Source: Desulfuromonadaceae bacterium
GTDB taxonomy: Bacteria; Desulfobacterota; Desulfuromonadia; Geobacterales; Pseudopelobacteraceae
Assembly (NCBI GenBank): GCA_028712075.1
Contig: JAQTQX010000008.1
Span: forward strand, 85,247-149,246
Direction of reading: 5' to 3'
Length of the DNA stretch: 64,000 bases
Positions 39,008-47,993 of the stretch are shown one piece after another; the stretch's first letter is position 1; each line of letters opens with the position of its first letter. The translations under genes and the position numbers were made by a program. The notes beneath the pieces are model-generated. The model did no database searches, was not told the origin of the DNA, and saw only the letters and a list, made by a program, of their open reading frames with translations.

Positions 39008-41317
39008 ATGAAAAAAAGACTCCTATTCTTAAACAATGGCTTTTTATCAACAGCATTATTGTTTCTTGTTACATTGGGTGTTGTTGCTGTTCTTGGTGTT
39101 TCCGGCTACGTTTTTTTCCTGATGGCAAAGCTTCCCAAAATTGATCGGCTTACCGACTATAAGCCACCAATAGTTTCGCAGGTTTTTGGCGACGACGGTA
39201 CGCTGGTGGGAGAATTTTATCTTGAGCGCCGCATCGTGGTTCCGATCAATAAAATGCCGCGCAAGCTCATCCAGGCCTTTGTTTCGGCGGAAGATTCCAA
39301 TTTCTATTCACATACGGGGATCGACTACCTGGGAATTATGCGCGCCGCTTTCAAAAATGTCCTTTCCATGAGCAAAAAGGAAGGCGCCTCCACAATTACC
39401 CAACAGGTCACCAAATCCATGTTGCTGTCGCCGGAGAAAAAGTTTTCCCGTAAAATCAAGGAGGCAATCCTTGCCAAGCGAATGGAAGAACGACTCACCA
39501 AAGATGAAATCCTCTATCTGTACCTGAACCAGATTTACCTCGGCAGCGGTGCGTACGGTGTTCAGGCAGCTGCCGAAACGTATTTTGGCAAGAATATCGA
39601 TGAATTGAACCTGGCTGAAATGTCAATGCTTGCAGGTCTCCCGAAAGCGCCTAATGCATATTCTCCGATCAAACACATGGATAAAGCGCGAGAACGGCAG
39701 GGATATGTTTTGGAGCGCATGACAATAGAGGGCTACATAACGCCGGTCGAAGCTGAGCATGCCAGAAAATCCCCCATTATTCTGCAACCGATGAAAAAAG
39801 TTAACAACGAGCAGTCCGCCTATTTCCTTGAATACCTGCGCATCCAGCTTGAACAGAAGTATGGCGAGGACCAGCTCTACAAGGGGGGATTGAAGATATA
39901 TACCACAATGAATGCCACCATGCAGCGCGCTGCCTATGACAGCCTGCGCAAAGGGCTCAAAGAGGTGGACAAACGCCAGGGGTTCAGAGGAGCGGCGAAA
40001 CACCTGAGTGAAACAGAGGTTGATGCTTTCTGCGGTAAAATTGAGGATTCAATTGACTCGGCCCTGCTGAAAACCGGCGAAACCTACCAGGGGGTTGTCG
40101 TCGGATTCAATAAACGTAAAGGTGAGGCACTGATCAGAGTGGGGGAGCGTAAAGGTGTCCTGTCCAGAAAAAATATGGCGTGGGCAGGCAAAGTCGGCAT
40201 GGTTGACCATTACGGCAAACCGGATAAAGGGAGCAACAGGGCGTTGACTCTCGGATCGGTAATCGAGGTGTCGGTTATCACTCCGGAGATTGACAAAGAG
40301 GGCGCACAATTTGCGCTTGACCAGACTCCGGAAGTGCAGGCGGCTCTGGTGGCGCTTGACCCGCGCACCGGGGGGGTCAAGGCGATGGTCGGCGGGTATG
40401 ACTTCAGGAAAAGCCAGTTTAACCGTGCCATGCAGGCAAAGCGCAACGCAGGTTCTGCTTTTAAACCGATAATATATGCAGCGGCTCTGGACAAGGGGTT
40501 AACCCCGGCAACAATCATCGAAGATGCACCGGTGGAATACCCGGATGGCGCAGGGGGAATCTGGAAGCCGCAGAACTACGATCATGAATTCCGTGGTCCG
40601 GTGACCATGCGCGAAGCGCTGACCTACTCCATCAATATCGTCAGCGTCAAAATTATGGAGCAGATCGGAGCACCATATACGGCTGAGTACGCAAAAAAGC
40701 TTGGATTCACGTCCCAAATTCCGGCCAATTTGGCATTGGCCCTGGGAGCAGCGTCCATCTCCCCCTTTGAACTGACATCGGCGTACGCCGTTTTTGATAA
40801 CGGCGGCATGCTGACTCCCCAATATTTTGTAACCAGAGTTACCGACACCGACGGCACAGTGTTGCAAGAAACTCCTCCACCGGTTCCGGTTCCGGTAATT
40901 TCTCCCGAAACGGCGTATGTTATTACCAATCTCATGCAGAGTGTGGTTTCCAGCGGCACGGGACATCGCGCATCCATCATCGGTCGACCGGTTGCGGGGA
41001 AAACCGGCACAACCAACGGAGCCAAGGACGCCTGGTTTATCGGGTACATTCCGCAATTGGTAACAGGTGTCTGGGTAGGCTATGATCAGGAGCGCTCGCT
41101 GGGCAGCGGAGGAACCGGTGGTCAGGCAGCCGCACCGATCTGGGGAGACTTCATGCAGCGCGCAGTTGCATCACTGCCGACGGAAGATTTCACCGCTCCG
41201 GAAAATGTATCGTTTGTGCTGATAAACCCGCTTACCGGGAGGCTTGCCAAGGAAGGAACCGCCGGAGCGGTGATGGAATGTTTCATAAAGGGGACGGAGC
41301 CGACTGCGTACGACTAA
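39008..41317 (+). CDS. mrcA: Bifunctional peptidoglycan synthase, penicillin-binding protein 1A
   Basis: 769 residues. A membrane anchor (~13-38) is followed by a GT51 glycosyltransferase domain with catalytic Glu in SAEDSNFYSHTGID and motifs GASTITQQVTKS and RKIKEAILA, a linker/OB region, and a class A transpeptidase with SxxK in NAGSAFKPIIY, SxN in TYSINIVSV and KTG in AGKTGTTNGAKDAWF. It polymerises lipid II and cross-links the glycan strands in side-wall synthesis. Convergent with the L,D-transpeptidase gene downstream with only 43 bases between stops. Confidence 0.95.
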   Translation: MKKRLLFLNNGFLSTALLFLVTLGVVAVLGVSGYVFFLMAKLPKIDRLTDYKPPIVSQVFGDDGTLVGEFYLERRIVVPINKMPRKLIQAFVSAEDSNFYSHTGIDYLGIMRAAFKNVLSMSKKEGASTITQQVTKSMLLSPEKKFSRKIKEAILAKRMEERLTKDEILYLYLNQIYLGSGAYGVQAAAETYFGKNIDELNLAEMSMLAGLPKAPNAYSPIKHMDKARERQGYVLERMTIEGYITPVEAEHARKSPIILQPMKKVNNEQSAYFLEYLRIQLEQKYGEDQLYKGGLKIYTTMNATMQRAAYDSLRKGLKEVDKRQGFRGAAKHLSETEVDAFCGKIEDSIDSALLKTGETYQGVVVGFNKRKGEALIRVGERKGVLSRKNMAWAGKVGMVDHYGKPDKGSNRALTLGSVIEVSVITPEIDKEGAQFALDQTPEVQAALVALDPRTGGVKAMVGGYDFRKSQFNRAMQAKRNAGSAFKPIIYAAALDKGLTPATIIEDAPVEYPDGAGGIWKPQNYDHEFRGPVTMREALTYSINIVSVKIMEQIGAPYTAEYAKKLGFTSQIPANLALALGAASISPFELTSAYAVFDNGGMLTPQYFVTRVTDTDGTVLQETPPPVPVPVISPETAYVITNLMQSVVSSGTGHRASIIGRPVAGKTGTTNGAKDAWFIGYIPQLVTGVWVGYDQERSLGSGGTGGQAAAPIWGDFMQRAVASLPTEDFTAPENVSFVLINPLTGRLAKEGTAGAVMECFIKGTEPTAYD

Positions 41318-41360
41318 TGCCACTCGCGTACCACTGAAGGCAAAATCAGTGCCGAGCCGT

Positions 41361-42551
41361 TTACAACGTGATATCCTCGGCGATGCCGTTTTTCTGGGTG
41401 ACCACCGTTTTGAACTTTTCCCAGTCTATCTGGTGTGAAAGATTCTTCTTTTCCACCATCTGCCGGGCTTCCGTAACGAGATTTGAGCCCTTGTTGTAGA
41501 TATCATTGTGCACTTCCAGAAAGACCCGCCCATCTTCGGTCACCGCAAGCTTTACCGGCTTGTAGATTATTTCACCCTTCGTGTTAACCCGAATTTGCGG
41601 AAAAAATTCTCTCATCTGATTCGGTGAAAGGCGAATGCATCCGTGGCTGGAAAATCCGTAGATTGATGACGGCTTGGTTGTGCTGTGAATCATGATTCCG
41701 GGAATAGACGTTCGAATTGCATATTTGCCGAGCGGGTTCTCCGGACCGGGAAGAACTCTGGATACAACCTCTTTACCCTGCTCTTCCATTTCAGTCTGGA
41801 TTGATGTCGGCACCGTCCAGACGGGATCCTTTACTTTGGCCGTGATCTTGAATTTTCCAACAGGGGTCTGCCAGACGTATTTTTCATTTTTTGTTGCCGA
41901 ACCCACGGCCACGGGCAGTGATGAGACAAGCTCCCCCTTCTGGAAATAATAGAGCGTTCGATCGGGTATATTGACTATGATGCCATCTTTCATTTGGCGA
42001 GGAATTATTTTACGGTTATTATACGCGAGTTTTTGTCCAACCTTGACGGTCGCCCTGGCCTCAAGATTATTCATACTACGCAGATGTTTCTGGCTTACGC
42101 CGAGCTTTGCGGCAACAAGACGAAGGGAGTCGCCCCTCACTACCGTGTAGACCCCTCGAGAACCAACCAGAAGGCTCGAACCGGGTTCTGCAGCAAGCCC
42201 GGCACCAGAAACAAGGGAGGAGTCGACAGGAAACAGCACGTCCTCCAGCTCCGACTCCTTCATCATTATTTCGATCATCCGGGACTTCTGAAGTGCCAAC
42301 AGGAAAAATTTGTCGGCAGTTTCGCTGTCATTACTTGATACATACCGCTCGGCAACTTCGTAAACGAGATCCAGACTTTTCATATCATCCATAAACTTGC
42401 CGGCATCACTATTCTGACGAAGTTGTGCCACGGCAAGCTCGGCCTCCTGCCTGAAGTCCGCCATCGAAGGAGTCGCTGTCAGAAGAGTAGAGACAACGAT
42501 GACCGACAGCAACTTTATGAACAATCCGAACTGTGTTAAATAAATATTCAT
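41361..42551 (-). CDS. Secreted LysM-YkuD L,D-transpeptidase
   Basis: About 396 residues: signal peptide (FIKLLSVIVVSTLLTATPSMA), a helical region (~25-130), a LysM domain (YTVVRGDSLRLVAAKLGV, ~135-185) and a YkuD catalytic domain with IMIHSTTKP and the active-site SHGCIRL (His, Gly, Cys, Arg). It would form 3-3 cross-links or attach proteins to periplasmic peptidoglycan. The ATG at 42551 leaves a normal signal peptide; an in-frame ATG at 42581 adds ten residues. Neither has a good SD. Confidence 0.88.
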   Translation of the reverse strand: MNIYLTQFGLFIKLLSVIVVSTLLTATPSMADFRQEAELAVAQLRQNSDAGKFMDDMKSLDLVYEVAERYVSSNDSETADKFFLLALQKSRMIEIMMKESELEDVLFPVDSSLVSGAGLAAEPGSSLLVGSRGVYTVVRGDSLRLVAAKLGVSQKHLRSMNNLEARATVKVGQKLAYNNRKIIPRQMKDGIIVNIPDRTLYYFQKGELVSSLPVAVGSATKNEKYVWQTPVGKFKITAKVKDPVWTVPTSIQTEMEEQGKEVVSRVLPGPENPLGKYAIRTSIPGIMIHSTTKPSSIYGFSSHGCIRLSPNQMREFFPQIRVNTKGEIIYKPVKLAVTEDGRVFLEVHNDIYNKGSNLVTEARQMVEKKNLSHQIDWEKFKTVVTQKNGIAEDITL

Positions 42552-42633
42552 AGCCGTCTTTTCTACAATACTAGTGGCCATTAGTGCAATTTTTTTTTGG
42601 GGAGTCGAAGGGAGCCACGATCCGATTTGGAAC

Positions 42634-42677
42634 CGAAAAAGAGCGCCCCCGCTGCGGAATCAAACGGGGTCGCTCTT
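42634..42677 (-). terminator. Terminator downstream of the hcp remnant
   Basis: Read leftward, AGAGCG-ACCCCG pairs with CGGGG-CGCTCT across one mismatch, followed by TTTTT. It lies about 28 bases past the remnant's stop codon. Confidence 0.7.
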
Positions 42678-42704
42678 CGCGTAATTGTACGACAGGTAAT
42701 AATG

Positions 42705-43042
42705 CTACCCGAGTATCGCCTTCATATCAGCCTCAACAGTGGTGATCGGGGCGATGTTAAAGTTCTCGACCAGGAAGTTAAGGACATTCGGAGTGATAAA
42801 CGCCGGCATGATGACCCGAGCTTGATGTTCTTGATGCCGAGGTGGAACAGGGTGAGGAGAATAACGACCGCTTTCTGCTCGTACCAGGAAAGAATCATTG
42901 AAAGCGGCAGGTCGTTGACGCCGCACTCAAACGCGCCCGCAAGAGCAACTGCAATCGGAATGGCAGAGTAGGCGTCATTGCACTGGCCGACATCCACCAG
43001 ACGCGGAATATCGCCGATGTCGCCGAAATCAAGTTTGTTGAA
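42705..43042 (-). pseudogene. hcp 3' remnant (hybrid-cluster protein C-terminus), frameshifted
   Basis: About the last 112 codons of hcp, closely matching the intact gene at 52807: [45 protein letters not shown] and the C-terminus [13 protein letters not shown] are all present. One base is missing around 42806-42818, splitting the frame before MPAFITPN. The four N-terminal cluster cysteines and most of the protein are absent. Third-position differences from the intact copy are numerous, so it is not a recent duplication. Confidence 0.85.
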
Positions 43043-43275
43043 GTGAGTGACGGTAGCGTCGTCATAATTTTTTTCTTCATCCTCAATTGTGATGCTTGAG
43101 TCTGGACCGCAGAGTCATCGAACTCAACAATCAGATCCTGCGATTCACCATCTGCCAATTTCGCCCAAACCTCATGCGACGCCTCATTCATATCAACGAC
43201 CTCGGCACATCCCAACTGCGGAAAACATGACATAATCAATATGATTGTCAAGTCTATGCTTCGCAGTAAATACAT
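43043..43275 (-). pseudogene. N-terminal fragment of a secreted protein, possibly a subtilisin-like (S8) protease
   Basis: It begins with a signal peptide (MYLLRSIDLTIILIMSCFP) followed by [20 protein letters not shown], which resembles the propeptide start of S8 proteases seen in Geobacter-like genomes. After about 65 codons, at a run of seven A (43078-43084), the frame changes and the sequence runs into the hcp remnant. No catalytic domain remains. The S8 assignment is from memory of family N-termini and is uncertain. Confidence 0.5.
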
Positions 43276-43606
43276 GGATTCTTCCCTTCAATTCAGGGAC
43301 TATCGAAAATCAATCCTTCCGGTTTGTGTAGCAAGCACGGATTTTAATATAAATTGGAGAAGAATTGAAAGACAATTGGGCCTGATAATGAATACCCGCT
43401 GCACCTGCCGACATCCATCGGCAATAAAACTGTATTACGCCCATCAGAAATTCCTGGCGAGGCGTAATACGTTGGAAACCTTTTGGAATCAGTGCACTAA
43501 TTAGAGGTGAAAGCCCCCTGAGAGCCTATCAGTAATTTCATGAAACACGAAATATATTTCGGGAAATTACTTGACATGTGTATCTTTTGTTACTAGGATC
43601 CTTCTC
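43276..43606. other. Intergenic region with regulatory palindrome
   Basis: 331 bases. CGAAATATATTTCG at 43548-43561 is a perfect 14-bp palindrome immediately upstream of the candidate promoter of the FCD regulator. An 87-codon rightward frame (43241-43504) is not convincing. Nothing else is seen. Confidence 0.4.
43548..43599 (+). promoter_or_regulatory. Candidate operator and promoter of the FCD-regulator gene
   Basis: The palindrome CGAAATATATTTCG (43548-43561) is followed by TTGACA at 43571-43576 and TAGGAT at 43594-43599 (17-base spacing). Transcription from this promoter would start at or next to the ATG at 43607, implying an almost leaderless message. The palindrome is a plausible autoregulatory site. 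Confidence 0.4.
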
Positions 43607-44329
43607 ATGATAAAGGTAAACAAGCAGAGGCTCAGCCTCCAGGTATATGACATACTTAAAAAAATGATAGCGGATCACCGTTTCAGTCCCGGTGCCCGCA
43701 TCAACGTGGAGCAGATCACCAAGGAGGTCGGCGCGAGTCGCACTCCAGTATGGGAAGCGGTCCACCGGCTCATACAGGAAGGGCTTCTGGAAAATATACC
43801 CAACCGGGGTGTTTTTATGTTGACCCTGACTCCAAAGGTTGCAATCGAACTCTATGTAGTCAGGGAGGCACTTGAAGGGCTTGCCGCCCGGTCTGCCGTA
43901 CCGAATGCAAATGAGCGGGTGCTCAAGAAGATGGCCAAGCTCATTGATGACCAGCGAAAGATGGTTGAGGGGGGAGACCTGGTGGGTTACTCCCGGCTTG
44001 ATTACGAATTTCACGCCCTTGTCTATGAGTTGAGCGGCAACCGCACGCTTCTCGAAGTACTGGGCACCGTGAAAAACAAGATGCGCCCCCTTGCCTTGCA
44101 CATTACCCCGATACTATCGAGACTTCTGGAAGACCACATGGAGATTCTTGCGGCCTTTCAGGCTAGAGACGCAGACAGGGCGGAGGCGGCATTCCGCAAT
44201 CACAATCTTAAAATGATCGAGCAGATAAAACAAAACATGAATCCTGACGAATGGGAGGAGGTGCAGGTGGGGCACGGTGTCGGGAAGAAGAACAGCAACA
44301 GTGATGTTGGGGATGCCCGAAGTAAATAG
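43607..44329 (+). CDS. GntR-family transcriptional regulator (FCD subfamily)
   Basis: About 240 residues. N-terminal winged helix-turn-helix (~5-70; LQVYDILKKMIADHRFSPGARINVEQI, then SRTPVWEAVHRLIQEGLL) and an FCD ligand-binding all-helical domain (~78-215) with the metal-site pattern D..FH (LDYEFHALVYELSGN), LEDHMEILAAF and RNHNLKM. FCD regulators respond to organic acids or related metabolites. It precedes and probably controls the ABC importer operon. The ATG at 43607 (MIKVNKQRL) is chosen by family length. Confidence 0.88.
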   Translation: MIKVNKQRLSLQVYDILKKMIADHRFSPGARINVEQITKEVGASRTPVWEAVHRLIQEGLLENIPNRGVFMLTLTPKVAIELYVVREALEGLAARSAVPNANERVLKKMAKLIDDQRKMVEGGDLVGYSRLDYEFHALVYELSGNRTLLEVLGTVKNKMRPLALHITPILSRLLEDHMEILAAFQARDADRAEAAFRNHNLKMIEQIKQNMNPDEWEEVQVGHGVGKKNSNSDVGDARSK

Positions 44330-44403
44330 CGGGCACGCAATGACGAAATCCCTCCATTGGCGGGAATAACTAGTGATCTACGATGGCGAAAGGAGAATTT
44401 GCA

Positions 44404-45657
44404 ATGAACAAAAAGTCAATTCTTTGTCTTATGTTTTCTTGTGTATTCATGGTCGGTTTCCTTGTGCCCGGTGAGTCGCGGGCCCAGGCCCCTGACAAGG
44501 TAAAAATCGGACTTATGTTTGGTTTAACGGGTGCGGCGTCTCCTATCGGCCCGGTGCAGCTTGACGGTGCGAAGCTCGCCATCAAAGAGATTAATGCGGC
44601 AGGGGGTGTGAAGTTCGGGAGCAAAAAAGTTCCTATCGAAACTTTGGTGAGGGATGACGAGTCAAAACCGGATATTGCAATCCGTAGATTCAGGGAACTC
44701 GTAGAAGAGAGCAAGGTCCATGTTATCGTAGGCCAGACCTTCGCGCCGATTTCAGCAGCTCTGAATAAAGAGGTGAAGAAGACCACCGTACCTTATTTCC
44801 CTGTGAATGTAGTAGCGATCAACATGTTTGAAAAGAGCGAGATGGCCGAAACAACATTTGCCATTCACGGAGCCGCATATTCTATCGGCTACGCCGGCGC
44901 TGCCTATATAGTGGACAAACTGAAATATAAAAAAATCGTGTTCTTCGGACCTGCCTATGCCTTTGGTCGTGACCAGTGGGCAGGTGCCAAGGCTGCCTTC
45001 GATAAGCGAGGAGTCAAAGTGGAATACGTGGAATCTCCGGTTGGTACGAGCGACTATACTTCCTACTTGCTGAAGATCGGGGAAAAGAAACCTGACGTAG
45101 TGATGCTGGCCCACTGGGGGGTGGACGCCATTAACGTCCTTAAGCAGACCTATGAAACGGGCCTCAAGAAAAAGAGCAAGGTATGGTTTGACTGGATGAC
45201 CAACTCCTTTGGCAGCGGTGTACCGCCTGAGGCTCTCGAAGGAGTCTATTCTCTCATGTCCTGGTACTACGATATGAAGGGTTTCCAGGATGCAGCAATC
45301 GTAAAGGCATCCGACGCATTCACCAAGAAATTTACGAAAGAGTACAATTACCCGCCAGATCCTTACTCCGCAATGGCCTACGAAGGTGTCATGGAAGCGG
45401 TGCGGGCCATGGAGCTCGCCCAGTCAACTGACGGCAAAGCAATGGCAAAGGCCCTCATGGCCAACCCCAAATTTAATTCCATGAAGGGGCAGGGTGTATG
45501 GAGAGCGGACCATCAGCCTCTCTTCAAATACGGCGCTTACGTAGTAGTCGGCAAGGGCGCAAAGGAAAGAAAGGACCAAAAGTGGGACCTGGTAAAGATT
45601 GTCGGCGCCTACACTGGCGAAGATTATCTGCCGGCGCTTTCAACACTAGGGTACTGA
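44404..45657 (+). CDS. Branched-chain-amino-acid-type ABC transporter substrate-binding protein
   Basis: About 417 residues. Signal peptide (SILCLMFSCVFMVGFLVPGESRAQA), then a Leu/Ile/Val-type periplasmic binding fold: KVKIGLMFGLTGAAS, DGAKLAIKEINAAGG, VRDDESKPDIAIRRFREL, VGQTFAPISAAL and a second lobe with AMAYEGVMEAVRAM. The ligand cannot be read from sequence; this family also binds amides, urea and aromatic acids. SD AAAGGAG 8 bases before the ATG at 44404. First gene of the transport operon. Confidence 0.9.
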   Translation: MNKKSILCLMFSCVFMVGFLVPGESRAQAPDKVKIGLMFGLTGAASPIGPVQLDGAKLAIKEINAAGGVKFGSKKVPIETLVRDDESKPDIAIRRFRELVEESKVHVIVGQTFAPISAALNKEVKKTTVPYFPVNVVAINMFEKSEMAETTFAIHGAAYSIGYAGAAYIVDKLKYKKIVFFGPAYAFGRDQWAGAKAAFDKRGVKVEYVESPVGTSDYTSYLLKIGEKKPDVVMLAHWGVDAINVLKQTYETGLKKKSKVWFDWMTNSFGSGVPPEALEGVYSLMSWYYDMKGFQDAAIVKASDAFTKKFTKEYNYPPDPYSAMAYEGVMEAVRAMELAQSTDGKAMAKALMANPKFNSMKGQGVWRADHQPLFKYGAYVVVGKGAKERKDQKWDLVKIVGAYTGEDYLPALSTLGY

Positions 45658-45714
45658 CATTGAGCTGGGGCGGGATAGAATATCCCGCCTCCAACCCTTT
45701 GTGGGGAGAGGGTT

Positions 45715-46494
45715 ATGGAAAAAAGAAACATCATTGAAACAAAAGGGGTCACGATCCAGTTTAATGGTCTGGTTGCCGTTAATGACGTAAATTTCTCCAT
45801 GAAGGAGGGAGAGGCCGTCGGTATCATAGGATCCAACGGCGCGGGGAAGACCACGTTTTTCAACCTCCTCACCGGCATGTTTCCCCCCACGAGCGGCACT
45901 GTTTTCTGCGACGGGAAAGATATTACCCGGGTGCATCCCCACAAGCGGGTAATGATGGGGATGGTACGGACTTTTCAGCTCGTTTCAGTCTTTGATTCCC
46001 TCACCGTAGTGGATAACCTCATCCTGTCGGTGACGCGGTTTCGCGAAAAACAGATTTCTAAAGGCGGTTTTTTCTTTGCCGATGCCCACCACCCCTCTGT
46101 ACTAAAAACCTGCGAAGAGGCACTGGCAACCATGGGTATAGAAGACAAGGCAAATTTCATGACCTCCGAACTCTCATATGGTGACAAGAGGAAGCTCGAG
46201 ATTGCTGTCGCCCTCTCTCTCAAGCCGAGGATACTCCTCCTTGACGAGCCTTTTGCAGGCCTCGGCGATTTTGAGATAGAAGAGGTTTCCTCCATCATTC
46301 GCAGGGTCAAAGAAAGTTTTTCCTTCATTATTATTGAGCACAAGATATCCCGGATAGTGGATCTGGTGCAGCGTTTGAGTGTCATGCATGAAGGCAGGCT
46401 CATCGCAGAAGGTGTGCCGGCCGAGGTGCTCTCTAACCCCCTCGTGAGAGAGGTCTACTGGGGAAAAGAGGAGGGTCTTGTATGCTCAGTGTGA
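45715..46494 (+). CDS. livG: ABC transporter ATP-binding protein, LivG type
   Basis: 259 residues with Walker A GSNGAGKTT, signature LSYGDKRKLEIA, Walker B ILLLDEPFAGLG and the switch His in IIEHKI. The C-terminal EVLSNPLVREVYWG is the LivG hallmark. It pairs with the LivF-type subunit, whose start overlaps it by 13 bases. Leu/Ile/Val specificity is not implied by the symbol. Confidence 0.92.
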   Translation: MEKRNIIETKGVTIQFNGLVAVNDVNFSMKEGEAVGIIGSNGAGKTTFFNLLTGMFPPTSGTVFCDGKDITRVHPHKRVMMGMVRTFQLVSVFDSLTVVDNLILSVTRFREKQISKGGFFFADAHHPSVLKTCEEALATMGIEDKANFMTSELSYGDKRKLEIAVALSLKPRILLLDEPFAGLGDFEIEEVSSIIRRVKESFSFIIIEHKISRIVDLVQRLSVMHEGRLIAEGVPAEVLSNPLVREVYWGKEEGLVCSV

Positions 46495-47171
46495 CTAGTC
46501 TCGATGTTGCATACGGAAACGCCATGGCTCTCCATGGAGTATCCATAGAGGTTGAACAGGGACAGATGGTTTTTGTAGCCGGTCGGAACGGCGCTGGCAA
46601 GACCACACTCTTCAAGTCAATAGCGGGTTTTCTGGAGCCCAGATCAGGTGCAATTTTCTTTGAGGGGAAGAGCATAGTGGGACTGCCACCCGAAAAGGTG
46701 GCTCTCCTCGGTATCAGATATATATTTCAGGACAAGCGCGTCTTTTCCAACCTGACAGTTAGGGAGAACATTGAGCTTGCTGCCTATCCCGTGAACGTGA
46801 ATATGAAAGAAGCTGTGGGCAAGGTTCTCCAGATCTATCCCAAAATGGAAAATTTTCTCTCCCTGAGGGCAGGCAGCCTGAGTGGCGGACAAAGGCAGAT
46901 ACTGCTTATCGGCAGGGCGCTCATAGGAAACCCGAAACTCCTGCTGATTGATGAACCCACAGAAGGCCTTGCTGCCGGAACAATAAACGACATTCTTAAC
47001 GTACTCTCGGCCATGAAGGGCAAGGTTTCGATGGTAATCGTTGAACAGAACCTTTCCGTAGTCGGTATGCTTGCAGACAAGGTTTACATGGTCAAGGAAG
47101 GCAAGATCATGAAAGAGATGGTGGAGAAGGCGGAGATTAATGACAAGATGGCAATGGAACGCTATCTATAA
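46482..47171 (+). CDS. livF: ABC transporter ATP-binding protein, LivF type
   Basis: 229 residues with Walker A GRNGAGKTT, signature LSGGQRQILLIG, Walker B LLLIDEPTEGL, and a VEQNL switch. Starts inside livG (13-base overlap), ensuring equal synthesis of the two nucleotide-binding subunits. AGG/AGA arginine codons look more common here than in the dcw genes, consistent with foreign origin of the operon. Confidence 0.92.
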   Translation: MLSVTSLDVAYGNAMALHGVSIEVEQGQMVFVAGRNGAGKTTLFKSIAGFLEPRSGAIFFEGKSIVGLPPEKVALLGIRYIFQDKRVFSNLTVRENIELAAYPVNVNMKEAVGKVLQIYPKMENFLSLRAGSLSGGQRQILLIGRALIGNPKLLLIDEPTEGLAAGTINDILNVLSAMKGKVSMVIVEQNLSVVGMLADKVYMVKEGKIMKEMVEKAEINDKMAMERYL

Positions 47172-47183
47172 ATCAACCCGTGA

Positions 47184-47201
47184 CGCATCATTCTTGATGC
47201 G
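47184..47201 (+). other. Intercistronic hairpin after livF
   Basis: CGCATCA and TGATGCG pair perfectly around TTCT, with no T-run. It may stabilise or punctuate the mRNA between livF and the hydrolase gene. Confidence 0.4.
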
Positions 47202-47238
47202 CTGAGACTGAAACCTACTTAAGAAGGAGGATTTAAAC

Positions 47239-47901
47239 ATGGCAAAGCAGAAGATTGAAGGAGCAAAGACGGCAATAGTTTTGATTGAACCCCAGTACGA
47301 TTTCCTTAAACCGGGCGGTTCCATGTACCAGTTCATTGCTGAACAGCTGGAAAAACGGCAAGTAATACCGAATCTGGTTAACCTCGTAAAGTCGGCGAGG
47401 AGCAAAGTAAAAAAGATTATTTATGTTCCGTTCGAAGCCTTTGAGCCTGGGTTCCCGGAGATAGACAAGAAGGGACCGGGCATGGGGGGACTGAGGGGCC
47501 TTGAAATAGATATGCCCACTGGCTGGAAGATAGACGGGAAGCCGGTGAACGGCGCGTGGGTGGCAGGGACCCCCGGCCCCGAGATCATACCGGAACTTAC
47601 CCCGAAAAAGGGTGATATCATCGTGAGAGGCAAGAAAACTCTTGATGCCTTCTGGTCCACCGCCCTCGACTATACACTCCGGGTTAACATGGTTGATACT
47701 GTGGCAATTGTTGGTTTTCACACCAACTGGTGCGTGGAATCAACTGCCAGGTCTGCCTATGATAAGGGGTACAATGTTATCGTAATCAGCGATTGCACCG
47801 GCACGGACACGGATGAAGAACAAAATTACGCTGAAAAATGCATATTCCCGAAAATTGGCACGGTCATGAAGTCTAAAGATTTCCTCGCGAGCCTCAGTTA
47901 A
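47239..47901 (+). CDS. Isochorismatase-like cysteine hydrolase
   Basis: 220 residues with the family core. The catalytic Lys lies in RGKKTLDAFWST and the catalytic Cys in FHTNWCVESTARSAYDKG, with VISDC downstream. The first catalytic position, usually Asp in DxQxDF, reads IEPQYDF here, so Asp is replaced by Glu. Relatives hydrolyse amides such as N-carbamoylsarcosine, ureidoacrylate, maleamate or nicotinamide. Its place between livF and livM suggests it acts on the imported compound (inference). A good SD (AAGAAGGAGG) precedes the ATG. Confidence 0.85.
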   Translation: MAKQKIEGAKTAIVLIEPQYDFLKPGGSMYQFIAEQLEKRQVIPNLVNLVKSARSKVKKIIYVPFEAFEPGFPEIDKKGPGMGGLRGLEIDMPTGWKIDGKPVNGAWVAGTPGPEIIPELTPKKGDIIVRGKKTLDAFWSTALDYTLRVNMVDTVAIVGFHTNWCVESTARSAYDKGYNVIVISDCTGTDTDEEQNYAEKCIFPKIGTVMKSKDFLASLS

Positions 47902-47993
47902 AAAACGGGAATTCCCTTTCCCCATGTTCGTCCCGGAGTGCCCGGCATACGGCACTCCGGGGCTAACGGGCGGGTGCAATCTGGGAGTAGACG

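Noticed and set aside
42705..43275. A functional small fusion protein of signal peptide plus hcp tail
   Set aside because: Two frame changes separate the parts and all cluster-binding N-terminal cysteines are missing.
43241..43504. Rightward 87-codon frame upstream of the FCD regulator
   Set aside because: No SD; overlaps the broken secreted-protein gene on the other strand; content not protein-like.
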